Shown: positions 45,399 to 54,005 of the stretch, one piece after another
Layout: each line of letters begins with the position of its first letter
How positions within the stretch are numbered: position 1 is the stretch's first letter
From: CAYPIE01 sp964410665
Lineage (GTDB): Bacteria; Planctomycetota; Planctomycetia; Gemmatales; Gemmataceae
Direction of reading: 5' to 3'
Assembly (NCBI GenBank): GCA_964410665.1
Contig: CAYPIE010000016.1
Span: 1 to 64,000, forward strand
DNA: 64,000 bases
Made by a program: the position numbers and the translations under genes
Notes under the pieces: generated by a model
Database searches by the model: none
What the model saw: only the letters and a program-made list of their open reading frames with translations
What the model was told of the DNA's origin: nothing

Positions 45399-46772
45399 CT
45401 ATTGGTTGGCGATCAGATATGCACGCAGGTCGGTTTGGATTTGTTCACAGCGCGCCCGCCAATCATGGGGAAACTGCAGCGGGTGCCCCTCAAGCGGCCG
45501 GAAGCGGACCGTGATGCGCAATTGGGTGTCGCGGGGATCAGGCTTCTCCATTTCCAGCCAAATACTGATGGGATCGACCACCGGGGACGGGGGCGGTTCG
45601 TTGCCGGTCACCCGACGCAGCCAGCCCATGAACCCTTGCCCAGTACCGACCGTCTCGGGTTCCTGGCTCGGTTCACCCAGCGACACCTGGATTTGACCGG
45701 GTTCACTGGCCACCACGGTGCCGCCAATCGCCTCAATAAAGCCGCGGAGTTTGACGACCGCAATCTGCTCGGGCATCCACGCTTCAAACTGATGCAAAAT
45801 CTGGTGCAGATCGTTGGATGGGTAACGGGAAGCTGGTTTGGGCCGTGGCTTGCGTTTCGCCGGTCGGGGGGGATTCTCCCAGCCGTCTGGGAGTGCGGCA
45901 TTCCAAATATTGTAACCCACCGCAGCACTAAAGCGCTCCGCCAGTTCCTGGGCGGTCTGGGGCCGCTCGTTGGGGTATTTGGCCAGGCAGCACTGGACCA
46001 GTTCCTCAATCGCTGGCGGAATATGTTGGCTTGGCAGAAATTGGCGAAATCGTGGAGGGGGCATGCGCAGGTGCGCTTCGAGGAGTTCTTGGGGATCCAG
46101 CTGGGTAAATGGCAAGGTGCCCGTCAAGAGTTCAAACAAGATCACCCCGACGCTATAGATGTCCGCGCGGCCATCGATGTCATAGCCCTCAATTTGTTCT
46201 GGACAGACGTGCGTGGGCGTCCCGGCAATGAAGGTCGGACCGCGACCGGTTAGCTTCTCAAGCGGGATGTACGGCTTCACTGCCAGCTGGGCCAGACCCA
46301 GATCCATCACTTTAAGGGACTCGCCCGGCATCCCCGGGTCGACGACCATCAGATTGGCCGGTTTCAAGTCGCGATGGATAATGCCCATCTCATGGGCAGC
46401 TTGCAGGGCATGACAAAGCGGTCCCAGGAAGCGGCTAACCCGATGGACCTCGAGAAAGCGGTCGCGGATGAGGACATCTTCGAGGGTTTGCCCGGGGATA
46501 TATTCCATCACAATGCAAGGACCGTTGGGATCATCCAACGAGCCATCGTAGAGTTGCACGGCATAGGGATGGCGAAACTCCGCCATCGTGTGCAATTCGC
46601 GTTCAAAGAGTTGTCGGAAGCGAGCTTCCCGCGACATCTCCGTTTGCATCACCTTGACCACGACCAGGTGATCTGGATCATCCAGCGGCCGGGCCAGATA
46701 CACCTTGCCCATGCTCCCCTGGCCCAGGAAACCGACCGTTTCATAGCGTTGCAAAAAGATCGTCGCCAGCAT
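45399..46772 (-). CDS. Serine/threonine protein kinase
   Basis: 457 residues. The Hanks kinase occupies about 8-270: GQGSMG (17-22), VVKVMQ with the Lys, HRDLKPANLM, MDLGLA in place of DFG, and CPEQIEGYDIDGRADIYSVG. The C-terminal 150 residues are a separate domain without a transmembrane segment, rich in Pro and basic residues at its beginning. It is likely cytoplasmic; the substrate is unknown. The start is uncertain between ATG 46772 and GTG 46802. The second kinase in the window (23.3 kb) has a different architecture. Confidence 0.9.
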   Translation of the reverse strand: MLATIFLQRYETVGFLGQGSMGKVYLARPLDDPDHLVVVKVMQTEMSREARFRQLFERELHTMAEFRHPYAVQLYDGSLDDPNGPCIVMEYIPGQTLEDVLIRDRFLEVHRVSRFLGPLCHALQAAHEMGIIHRDLKPANLMVVDPGMPGESLKVMDLGLAQLAVKPYIPLEKLTGRGPTFIAGTPTHVCPEQIEGYDIDGRADIYSVGVILFELLTGTLPFTQLDPQELLEAHLRMPPPRFRQFLPSQHIPPAIEELVQCCLAKYPNERPQTAQELAERFSAAVGYNIWNAALPDGWENPPRPAKRKPRPKPASRYPSNDLHQILHQFEAWMPEQIAVVKLRGFIEAIGGTVVASEPGQIQVSLGEPSQEPETVGTGQGFMGWLRRVTGNEPPPSPVVDPISIWLEMEKPDPRDTQLRITVRFRPLEGHPLQFPHDWRARCEQIQTDLRAYLIANQ

Positions 46773-47009
46773 GGAGGTACTCGCACGACCCACGACGTCC
46801 ACTCGGCCGACGTCGCGGGACGGGAAGCGTCGGGGTGGGACCAGGGTGCCGCTCTAAGATCCGCAGCTCGCGCACCCCTGGGGGTTTGCTGGGCTAGCGG
46901 GCGAGGATCTTGAAACGACGCGATCGCTGTTGACCGAAAATGTAGTACACACTCGGGGCCAACGTCGCGTTTGGGCAGAAATCTCCCGCGCTTCCGCGTT
47001 GCATCGGCC

Positions 47010-47819
47010 TCAGTTGGTCAGCTTGTAGCCTGCCCCACGCACATTGACCACATTGGGAATCTTGTGCAGAGCACCTTTGACCACATTGGGAAAATCTTTG
47101 GCCTCGGTCTGATAGCCGGTGGCCAGGATCGCTTTGGCCAGCTGCGAGCCGGTCAGCGGGTTCTTCGAGCTGCGCAACACTTGCAGAATGACCTCGCGTA
47201 AGGGCCTTTGCTCGCCCTTGAGGATCGGCTGCTTGGCTTTGCTCGTGTTGGGCTTGGTGGCCTTACCATTGCGGGCATGGCCTTTGTCGACCTTCTTCGC
47301 CGCTTGTGGCTCGCTTGTCCCCTTGGCAGTCGCCGACTTGCCCGTCGTTGCCGACTTGCCCCGAAGCACGAAGCCCGACCCGGTGGGCGAGGGTTCAATC
47401 AACCCTTGCTTTTTCAGATTGAGCATCTTGCTCTCGACTTTTTTCCGCAACTTGGCGGCGTCTACATGCGGATAACCCGCCGCGATCAAGCTATCGGTCA
47501 TCTGCCTGTGCGTGAGCGCACGACCGGTTTGCTTCAGGACCGACAGCAGGATGTCACGAAAATCGGCGTTGGCGTCGATCGAGACCCCGGCAACCGTCCC
47601 TGCGGCAGCGGATTTGCTCGAAGCGGCGGCCTCGGTTACCGAGAAGTTCAGTTCGTCCGCCGACACAGCGGCGATTTCCGCATCCAGCGAGGTCAATCGG
47701 GTTAGCAGGGTATCCTTCTCGCGATGCAGTTGACGCAATTTGTCTTGTTTGGCCGCTTCGAGTTGTTCCTGAACGGCGCGGAACTGATCGCGGAGCTCAA
47801 AGTAGGATTGGGTACTCAT
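47010..47819 (-). CDS. Tandem winged-helix protein with histone-H1-like linker
   Basis: 269 residues. A coiled-coil N-terminus (about 8-50, heptad-like QLEAAKQDKLRQLHREKDTL) leads to a first winged-helix domain (87-153; LLSVLKQTGRALTHRQMTDS). A Lys/Ala/Pro-rich linker (154-203; KSATAKGTSEPQAAKKVDKG) resembles histone H1 tails. A second winged-helix domain (206-268; VILQVLRSSKNPLTGSQLAK) has the same layout as the first, so the halves look duplicated. It probably binds DNA or nucleoid structure. No effector-binding domain. It could be an analogue of H1-like nucleoid proteins. Confidence 0.8.
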   Translation of the reverse strand: MSTQSYFELRDQFRAVQEQLEAAKQDKLRQLHREKDTLLTRLTSLDAEIAAVSADELNFSVTEAAASSKSAAAGTVAGVSIDANADFRDILLSVLKQTGRALTHRQMTDSLIAAGYPHVDAAKLRKKVESKMLNLKKQGLIEPSPTGSGFVLRGKSATTGKSATAKGTSEPQAAKKVDKGHARNGKATKPNTSKAKQPILKGEQRPLREVILQVLRSSKNPLTGSQLAKAILATGYQTEAKDFPNVVKGALHKIPNVVNVRGAGYKLTN

Positions 47820-48063
47820 GGTAGTCTCGCTTAGGGTTGGTGCCCAAAGGGTATCAGGATAGTTAAATGTAGTGTCTATCACTGGGCCGATCTGTCAAGT
47901 CTACCACTCCTGCGAACCCACGTTTTTCCAGATTTTTCGAACCCGCCGCGAGGGTAGTAGCGATAGCTCGCCCACCCTCGCGGCGAAATTCCTTGGCGTA
48001 GGGTAGTCGCCTTCCGCTACCATCGAGGCTGACGTAACGATGGTTCCCTCAGAGGAGATGGCG

Positions 48064-49782
48064 ATGCGTGGCATACTGAAGGGGTGGTGGCTCATGGCAC
48101 TTTTCCTAGCGGTTGGCGAAGCGGACGCGGGCAAACGATCGCCTCGCGTGGCTGGTGAGTCGGGACGTTCGGTGGTGATCGCCCCACACGGAATGGTGGC
48201 CACGAGTCACCCATTGGCAGCCCAAATTGGCTTGGAGATCCTACGCCGCGGTGGCAACGCCGTGGATGCCGCGATCGCGACCAATGCCGCGCTCGGGTTG
48301 ATGGAACCGATGTCCTGTGGCCTTGGTGGCGACCTGTTCGCCTTGGTTTGGGAGGCCAAGACCGGGAAACTGCACGGGCTCAATGCCAGTGGCCGTGCCC
48401 CGTATGCCGCCACACGGGAGCTGTTTGCTCGACGCGACCTCACCGAGATCCCTACCTTGGGGCCGTTGAGCTGGTCGGTGCCGGGGTGTGTCGACGGCTG
48501 GGCCGTTCTGCAACAACGCTTCGCCAAGCTGCCCCTGGCGGACCTTTTGGCCCCCACCATCACCTATGCTGAGAACGGTTTCCCGGTTTCCGAGGTCATT
48601 GCCCGCTACTGGCGTGGCAGCCAGCGAAAACTGCAACAATTCCCCGGTGGCGCGGAGGTGTTTCTGCTGGGCAATCCTCCGCAGCGGGCCCCGAGTACCG
48701 GCGACGTGTTCAAAAACCCCGCCCTAGCCTGGAGTTTGCGCCAGATTGCGACCGATGGTCGCGATGCCTTCTACAAGGGAGCCATCGCCAAGCGATTGCT
48801 GGAGTTCTCGCAAGCCCACGGCGGCTTGTTCACCGCCCGCGATCTCCAAGAACACTCCTCGACCTGGGTCGACCCGGTGTCCACCCACTACCGGGGCTAC
48901 CAGGTATGGGAACTCCCCCCCAATGGTCAGGGAATCGCTGTGTTACAAATGTTGAACCTGCTCGAACCGTATGACTTGAAGCGTATGGGAGCGAACTCCC
49001 CGGATTACTGGCACCTGTTCCTAGAGGCCAAAAAGCTCACCTACGCCGATCGCGCCCGCTACTACGCCGATCCCGAGTTTGCCAAGCTGCCGATCCAGGA
49101 GCTGATTAGTAAGCCTTATGCCAAGGCACGCGGCCAACTTATCAAGCCAAATCAAGCTGCCACCCAAGTCGAGCCTGGCAACCCCAAACTCGGCCAGGCC
49201 GATACCGTCTATCTGACCGTGGTGGACAAGGATCGCAATTGTGTGTCCCTGATCCAGAGCACCTACCATGGCTTCGGCTCCGGGCTGGTACCGCCCGAGC
49301 TGGGATTTGCCATCCAGAACCGTGGAACCTTGTTTGCCCTGGACGCGGATCATCCCAACCGCCTGGAACCCCACAAGCGACCGTTCCACACCATTATTCC
49401 GGCCATGGTCACCAAGGAAGGTCGCCCCTGGTTCGTATTTGGAGTGATGGGTGGGGACATGCAACCCCAGGGTCAAGTCCAGGTGCTGGTCAACCTGATC
49501 GACTTTGGCATGGATGTCCAGGCCGCGGGTGAAGCTCCTCGCCTCGAGCACGTCGGCTCGGCCACTCCCACCGGGGACACCGAGGCCAAAGGCGGTGGCA
49601 CCGTTCGGGCCGAGCGGGATTTCCCGCAACCAACCCTCGAGGCCCTGCAACAAAAGGGGCATCAAGTGGTCCGCGTGGCCGTCAACGGCGGGGGCTATCA
49701 GGGCATCCTGATTGATCCAACCACCAACATGTTGCACGGGGGAAGTGAAGCCCGCAAGGATGGGTGCGCGGTTGGCTACTAA
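48064..49782 (+). CDS. ggt: Gamma-glutamyltransferase (glutathione hydrolase)
   Basis: 572 residues with a signal peptide (GWWLMALFLAVGEADA). It cleaves gamma-glutamyl bonds of glutathione and is normally autoprocessed into two subunits. Family motifs are NAVDAAIATNAALGLMEPMS with CGLGGDLFALVW, the processing and nucleophile Thr in GQADTVYLTVVDKD, and the later GSGLVPPELGFAIQNRG and PFHTIIPAMV. GAGGAG lies 6 bases before ATG 48064, which is preferred over the in-frame ATG at 48040. The gene is monocistronic. Confidence 0.93.
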   Translation: MRGILKGWWLMALFLAVGEADAGKRSPRVAGESGRSVVIAPHGMVATSHPLAAQIGLEILRRGGNAVDAAIATNAALGLMEPMSCGLGGDLFALVWEAKTGKLHGLNASGRAPYAATRELFARRDLTEIPTLGPLSWSVPGCVDGWAVLQQRFAKLPLADLLAPTITYAENGFPVSEVIARYWRGSQRKLQQFPGGAEVFLLGNPPQRAPSTGDVFKNPALAWSLRQIATDGRDAFYKGAIAKRLLEFSQAHGGLFTARDLQEHSSTWVDPVSTHYRGYQVWELPPNGQGIAVLQMLNLLEPYDLKRMGANSPDYWHLFLEAKKLTYADRARYYADPEFAKLPIQELISKPYAKARGQLIKPNQAATQVEPGNPKLGQADTVYLTVVDKDRNCVSLIQSTYHGFGSGLVPPELGFAIQNRGTLFALDADHPNRLEPHKRPFHTIIPAMVTKEGRPWFVFGVMGGDMQPQGQVQVLVNLIDFGMDVQAAGEAPRLEHVGSATPTGDTEAKGGGTVRAERDFPQPTLEALQQKGHQVVRVAVNGGGYQGILIDPTTNMLHGGSEARKDGCAVGY

Positions 49783-49786
49783 CCGC

Positions 49787-50554
49787 TTAGGCAGCACGCC
49801 GTTGGGGTAGTGGCTTCGCCACTTGGACAAGGTGCTTGCGCAAGATAAAAATCACTTCGTGATCATTCTTGCGCACCGTCTCAAAGTCATAGCCCAACGG
49901 GACGGCGAGTTCGAGCAACAACGCGAGCATCTCCTTCTGAGTCCAGACATGGAAGTGGATGCTGTAATCCGCCTGCTGATACTGATCGGCCATGCTGCCG
50001 ATGTCCTTCGGCTGGCTCAGATCGTACACCGCACGCACGAAATCCTCAAAGTGCTCGCGCCGCGAGTGCTCCGGACCGCGCTGGTGATCCTCCCAGAGAT
50101 GCGCCAGCGAAGTGACTGCCCGCGGGGCGTCAAAGGTATACCGCTTATCGGGGATGGCTAGGTACAGCACGCCTCCAGGCCGCAGAACCCGGAACATCTG
50201 CTTCAGCGTTCCAATTGGATCCTGGCAGTGTTCGAGGAAGTGATTGGCAATGACAAAATCCTGGGATGTGTCGCGGACTCGCGTGAGCCGCTCACCATCA
50301 TCCACAATATCCACTGGCACCAAAGGAAGATCGGCACAATCGAGGTACTGTTGCCGCAGCTGGTCGACCGGCATCCGATCAACGTACAGCACACGCGTGC
50401 CAGGGCGGACCGCTAACGGAGAATGGAGCGCACCGATCTCAATGCCCTGACCCCGAAGATATTGCCAGGCCAAGCTACGTCGCGTTCGCACAAACGGGCT
50501 GCCAAAACACCAACGACGGAATTGACGCCAGATCAACCGGGCCAGGCCAAGCAT
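49787..50554 (-). CDS. SAM-dependent methyltransferase (class I)
   Basis: 255 residues. The SAM fold shows GIEIGALHSPLAVRPG (motif I variant), VLYVDRMPVDQLRQQY, the motif IV region DFVIANHFLEHCQDPIGTLK and RVLRPGGVLYLAIPDKRYTF. The C-terminal part contains SIHFHVWTQKEM. Such proteins often act on small molecules or glycans. GGAG precedes ATG 50554. It has no obvious operon partner. Confidence 0.85.
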   Translation of the reverse strand: MLGLARLIWRQFRRWCFGSPFVRTRRSLAWQYLRGQGIEIGALHSPLAVRPGTRVLYVDRMPVDQLRQQYLDCADLPLVPVDIVDDGERLTRVRDTSQDFVIANHFLEHCQDPIGTLKQMFRVLRPGGVLYLAIPDKRYTFDAPRAVTSLAHLWEDHQRGPEHSRREHFEDFVRAVYDLSQPKDIGSMADQYQQADYSIHFHVWTQKEMLALLLELAVPLGYDFETVRKNDHEVIFILRKHLVQVAKPLPQRRAA

Positions 50555-50637
50555 GAGATCGACTCCTTCCATGGGGTCCTTCGCATAGCCTGGTCGATCC
50601 GGACCATTTCTGCAAGGGGAATCCGCCCGCCAGCGAA

Positions 50638-51897
50638 CTAGCGAATCACCTTGCGGCTAAACGCCACAATAAACAGACCGAACAGCAAGATGCCCATCAA
50701 GGCCTCGATAATCATGGGAAGATTAATCCATCCCTCCGCCATGTCTTCGATGCCATTCATCCCAGAGGTAAAGATCGACACACTCACAAACAGCCCTACA
50801 ATCAGCCGGTTCCCCCACTGATCCCAGGAACCCCCAAGGGGGGCCTTTTGCGCACCAAACTGCTGGATGTCGCTGGCGTAGATCAGAGCAAACACCAGCA
50901 CAATCAACACCCCAGCCCGGATCGCCCGCAGCGGATTGGTCCCGTAGCCACATCCCAAATCCAGAAACAACCAGTCAAAAAACTGGGTCAGCTTGGTCCA
51001 GGGCCGCCACCAAGTGCGGCCGCAGCCGCGCCGCTGACAAACCTTGAAACGATAAAACGCCCAGTCTTCAAAGTCATAGCGATGTTGCGTCTCAAAGCAG
51101 CGGCGCAATAGGCCATATTCCTGCATGGCCCTGGCATAATCTCCGCAGGTCTCGCTTTGTAGTCGGCCGTCAACCTGGTCTGGGCGAATGATGATCCGGT
51201 CCCCCAGGGCATTCCAGATGGCAAACTGCTGGCCTGGCTTCTGAACAATATTTTCCAGATACACGAAGTCATTCAGCTTGGCCTTGGACAGATCAATCAG
51301 CCCGGCAAATTCCGAGTTGGCCGCATCAAACTTCTTGGCCACCACGGTGCCGCGGAGAATGAAGTCTTGGCTAAAAACACAGTCCTGAAACACCACTCCT
51401 TGTTCGAACTGAGCACTCCGGACATCGAATTCCTCGGTGAACACGGTGTTCTTCAGGTTGGCCCAGCCAGTGAAGCTGGCCTCCCAGCCATTCACGCGTG
51501 CGTGCACCTGACAGTGGTTCATGTCAAAACGATGCCGAGTCACGACGTTGGCCAGCGTGAGCTTGTTGGCAAAGGTAACATGCAGAAATTGCACCTTGAC
51601 CAGGGTCGAGCCACTGAGGTCGAGTCCACCCGCAAACTCGGTCTTACGATTAAACGTGGGCCGATCCAGAGTACACTGAAGCAGCTGGACCTCGTGTTCA
51701 AACTTCGCATCCTCAAACACTGGTCGCACCAGGAGACAGTTGCGAAAGCGAACCGGCTCGCTGAAGGTGCCCTGGAGTCGTAAACGCGAGATGCGGACAT
51801 TCTCGACCACCTGGCCTTTGCGCAAGCGCTGCAGCACCTGCTCCGGTTCCATGGTGTTGGCGGATTCACTGGGTTCCACCGCATCGACGGGACACAT
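50638..51897 (-). CDS. Pentapeptide-repeat-like protein with channel-like C-terminus
   Basis: 419 residues. About residues 20-215 form a right-handed beta-helix-like region with pentapeptide-type repeats (RFRNCLLVRPVFEDAKFEHE, AQFEQGVVFQDCVFSQDFIL). A Cys/Trp-rich connector (about 270-310) follows. The C-terminal 110 residues hold two helices around a pore-like loop, homologous in layout to two-TM ion channels (GVLIVLVFALIYASD and EALMGILLFGLFIVAF). The potassium selectivity filter TxGYGD is replaced by TSGMNG (377-382). It may be a non-selective pore or a scaffold. The start at 51897 has GGAGG nine bases upstream. Confidence 0.78.
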   Translation of the reverse strand: MCPVDAVEPSESANTMEPEQVLQRLRKGQVVENVRISRLRLQGTFSEPVRFRNCLLVRPVFEDAKFEHEVQLLQCTLDRPTFNRKTEFAGGLDLSGSTLVKVQFLHVTFANKLTLANVVTRHRFDMNHCQVHARVNGWEASFTGWANLKNTVFTEEFDVRSAQFEQGVVFQDCVFSQDFILRGTVVAKKFDAANSEFAGLIDLSKAKLNDFVYLENIVQKPGQQFAIWNALGDRIIIRPDQVDGRLQSETCGDYARAMQEYGLLRRCFETQHRYDFEDWAFYRFKVCQRRGCGRTWWRPWTKLTQFFDWLFLDLGCGYGTNPLRAIRAGVLIVLVFALIYASDIQQFGAQKAPLGGSWDQWGNRLIVGLFVSVSIFTSGMNGIEDMAEGWINLPMIIEALMGILLFGLFIVAFSRKVIR

Positions 51898-51981
51898 GAC
51901 CATTGGCCTCCGGGAAGACAAGGTTGGCAAGAATAGAAACGTCACAGTCTAGACCATAGAGGCTGCAAGCCAATCCCACGT

Positions 51982-53124
51982 TCACCCTGGGCCGGGCAAC
52001 TCGGCGGTGGTCTTGGCAAATACGGCCTGGGCTTCTTTCCAGAGCAGGTCATAGCGACCGGCGTAGCGGTTCCCGAAATGCATCAGCACCAACTGGTCAA
52101 CCTTGGCAGCTTGGGCCAGTTCTGCGGCATGGCTGGCGGTCATATGTTTGTGTTTGGCGGCCGCTTTGGCCTGAGCTGTGGCATAGTAACTATCACAATA
52201 AAGTCGCCAGGCACCCCGACAGAGTGGCACAAGGGATCCCCGGGTCCGCTCATTCCATTCGGTGTCGGTGACATACGCCACCTTCGCCCCTTGCGAGGTG
52301 ACAAAATAGTGTTGGCCGAGAGTCTCAAGGCTGAATCGGCCCCCCTGGATGGTCAGTTCCGTCTCCGGGGCAAGTCCCTCCCGAAGCATTCGCAATGCCT
52401 GCTCGATCCACGGCCCCGGCCGAAGCACCCCCGCGGCCAGCTTCGCCGGATCCGGATGATAACCAGTCTTCTCAATCAAGGCATAAGCATAGCAATGAAC
52501 CGTATGCTCAACGGCTACCGCCTCGATCCTCCAATCGGCGTTTTCATAAACCACCGGCCCGTGCCAGGCCTCCTGGTGGATGGTCGGTTCGGGAAACTTC
52601 TGGCGATAATCGAGCATGGCGTGGTGCATCGCCCCAGGCAGTAGATCATGTACCTTCAACAGGATCTTTTGAAATGGGAAATACTGATATTCATAACTCT
52701 TAATTCGATCGTACACTTTACGAATCGTGCCCTGTGGGCCGAACACCAAAAGCGTCTTGTCTCGATCTAGATTGGCGCGGACGATCCGGTCCAGCCCAAG
52801 GAAATGATCGACATGATGGTGCGTCACAAAGACGGCAAGTAAGTCGCTGAGCTGTTTGACCGACAGCCGAGCGATATCGCCGGCATCGAAGAGAATGGCA
52901 TTGTCCAGACCAGGATAGTCGATGTACAGCGCAGGGTCGCCCAGGGAACCATTAACCAGGCAGATTTCAGAAAAAGCTCGTCGAACCATCAGGGCATTGC
53001 CCCATGCGTAGCAGTCAACGCGATGCTCCAGAAGTAGGTTGCGCCATGACCGGGAGGCATCAAGCTGCGGCTCGCCCCCGTTGGCCCAGGACGGATCCGG
53101 TGAAGGCTCACCGGGCCGGGACAC
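51982..53124 (-). CDS. MBL-fold metallo-hydrolase
   Basis: 380 residues. The metallo-beta-lactamase motif THHHVDHFLG (HxHxDH type) is clear. Further metal ligands are likely in AVEHTVHCYAY, VTDTEW and MHFGNRY near the C-terminus. The pattern is close to RNase Z-like/ElaC and other MBL phosphodiesterases, but the substrate cannot be predicted. The start may be GTG 53124 or ATG 52989; the extra 45 residues contain no domain. The HEPN-like gene stops 3 bases before GTG 53124, so the two genes form a unit. Confidence 0.85.
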   Translation of the reverse strand: MSRPGEPSPDPSWANGGEPQLDASRSWRNLLLEHRVDCYAWGNALMVRRAFSEICLVNGSLGDPALYIDYPGLDNAILFDAGDIARLSVKQLSDLLAVFVTHHHVDHFLGLDRIVRANLDRDKTLLVFGPQGTIRKVYDRIKSYEYQYFPFQKILLKVHDLLPGAMHHAMLDYRQKFPEPTIHQEAWHGPVVYENADWRIEAVAVEHTVHCYAYALIEKTGYHPDPAKLAAGVLRPGPWIEQALRMLREGLAPETELTIQGGRFSLETLGQHYFVTSQGAKVAYVTDTEWNERTRGSLVPLCRGAWRLYCDSYYATAQAKAAAKHKHMTASHAAELAQAAKVDQLVLMHFGNRYAGRYDLLWKEAQAVFAKTTAELPGPG

Positions 53125-53127
53125 TTG

Positions 53128-53706
53128 CTATTCCGGTAAATTGTCGAGATCAAACTGATTGCCGAGTTGGCGACTATGCTTGTTTTCCAAATACCAATGG
53201 AAGAACCAAAGAAAGTGTAGCAAATCCTCAAACAGTCGCGGCGATTCTTCAGGCGGATCCTTCTCGAAGAAATAGCGCGAGCGTAGCACCAGGGTCTCAT
53301 AACGTTGCAGTAAGGCCTGCAAGCTCGACGGACGCACGTGGAATGGCTCGCGATCCTGATATTCCGCAAAGGCTTCTGAGATATTGCGACGAATCAGTGG
53401 GTGGAGGTCATTCCACAGGCTACTGATCCGATGTTTCTGACAGCGTTGCGGCACTAACGCGTTGATTTCCTCAGTGCGGCCGGACAGCGGCGTGTAATGC
53501 ATCTCGGCAAGAAATGCCTTCAGATAAAGCTCTAACGCCTGGGTGCCGACCAAGAGGATACCGGGTCCCGGTTCTAACGGAATCCGGGTGTACTGACGGG
53601 CTTCGGTGTACATCCACTCGGCCAGGTGATGGAGTTGCTCCGCCACTACAACCACCAGTTCATTTGGAACATTTCGGGTCACCCGGGAGGTCGTGCTGGT
53701 TGGCAT
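53128..53706 (-). CDS. HEPN-like helical protein
   Basis: 192 residues. The fold is all-helical. GTQALELYLKAFLAEMH matches the HEPN-domain signature (LELxLKAxL), and SLWNDLHPLIRRN matches the second conserved helix (HDLxxL). The RNase motif Rx4-6H was not clearly identified. GAGGACTAAC precedes the ATG at 53706. HEPN proteins are often toxins or RNA-binding partners. The MBL hydrolase follows at once, so a two-gene functional pair is possible. Assignment to HEPN is by eye and uncertain. Confidence 0.55.
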   Translation of the reverse strand: MPTSTTSRVTRNVPNELVVVVAEQLHHLAEWMYTEARQYTRIPLEPGPGILLVGTQALELYLKAFLAEMHYTPLSGRTEEINALVPQRCQKHRISSLWNDLHPLIRRNISEAFAEYQDREPFHVRPSSLQALLQRYETLVLRSRYFFEKDPPEESPRLFEDLLHFLWFFHWYLENKHSRQLGNQFDLDNLPE

Positions 53707-54005
53707 GTTAGTCCTCGGTGGTGCAAAAACGGTAAGCAATGTCTGAAAAGTTATACCGAAATGGGCAATTCCCTACAACCGAAGTCTCCATGAAACACGA
53801 TATTTTCGTGTAGTCGCGATTACCGCACAAGCGATTGGTGAGTCGAGGACTCACACAATTATATTATCCAATCGCTATCGGCATTCCCAGACGTTTTTCC
53901 TGCTTGACGAGGCAATCTTGACTCGTTATTCGCCTTTGCGGGTTTGCCTGGATGTTATCGAGTTGCTGTAAGTCCACTATTTTGCCATTTTTTCGGGGAC
54001 CTTGC

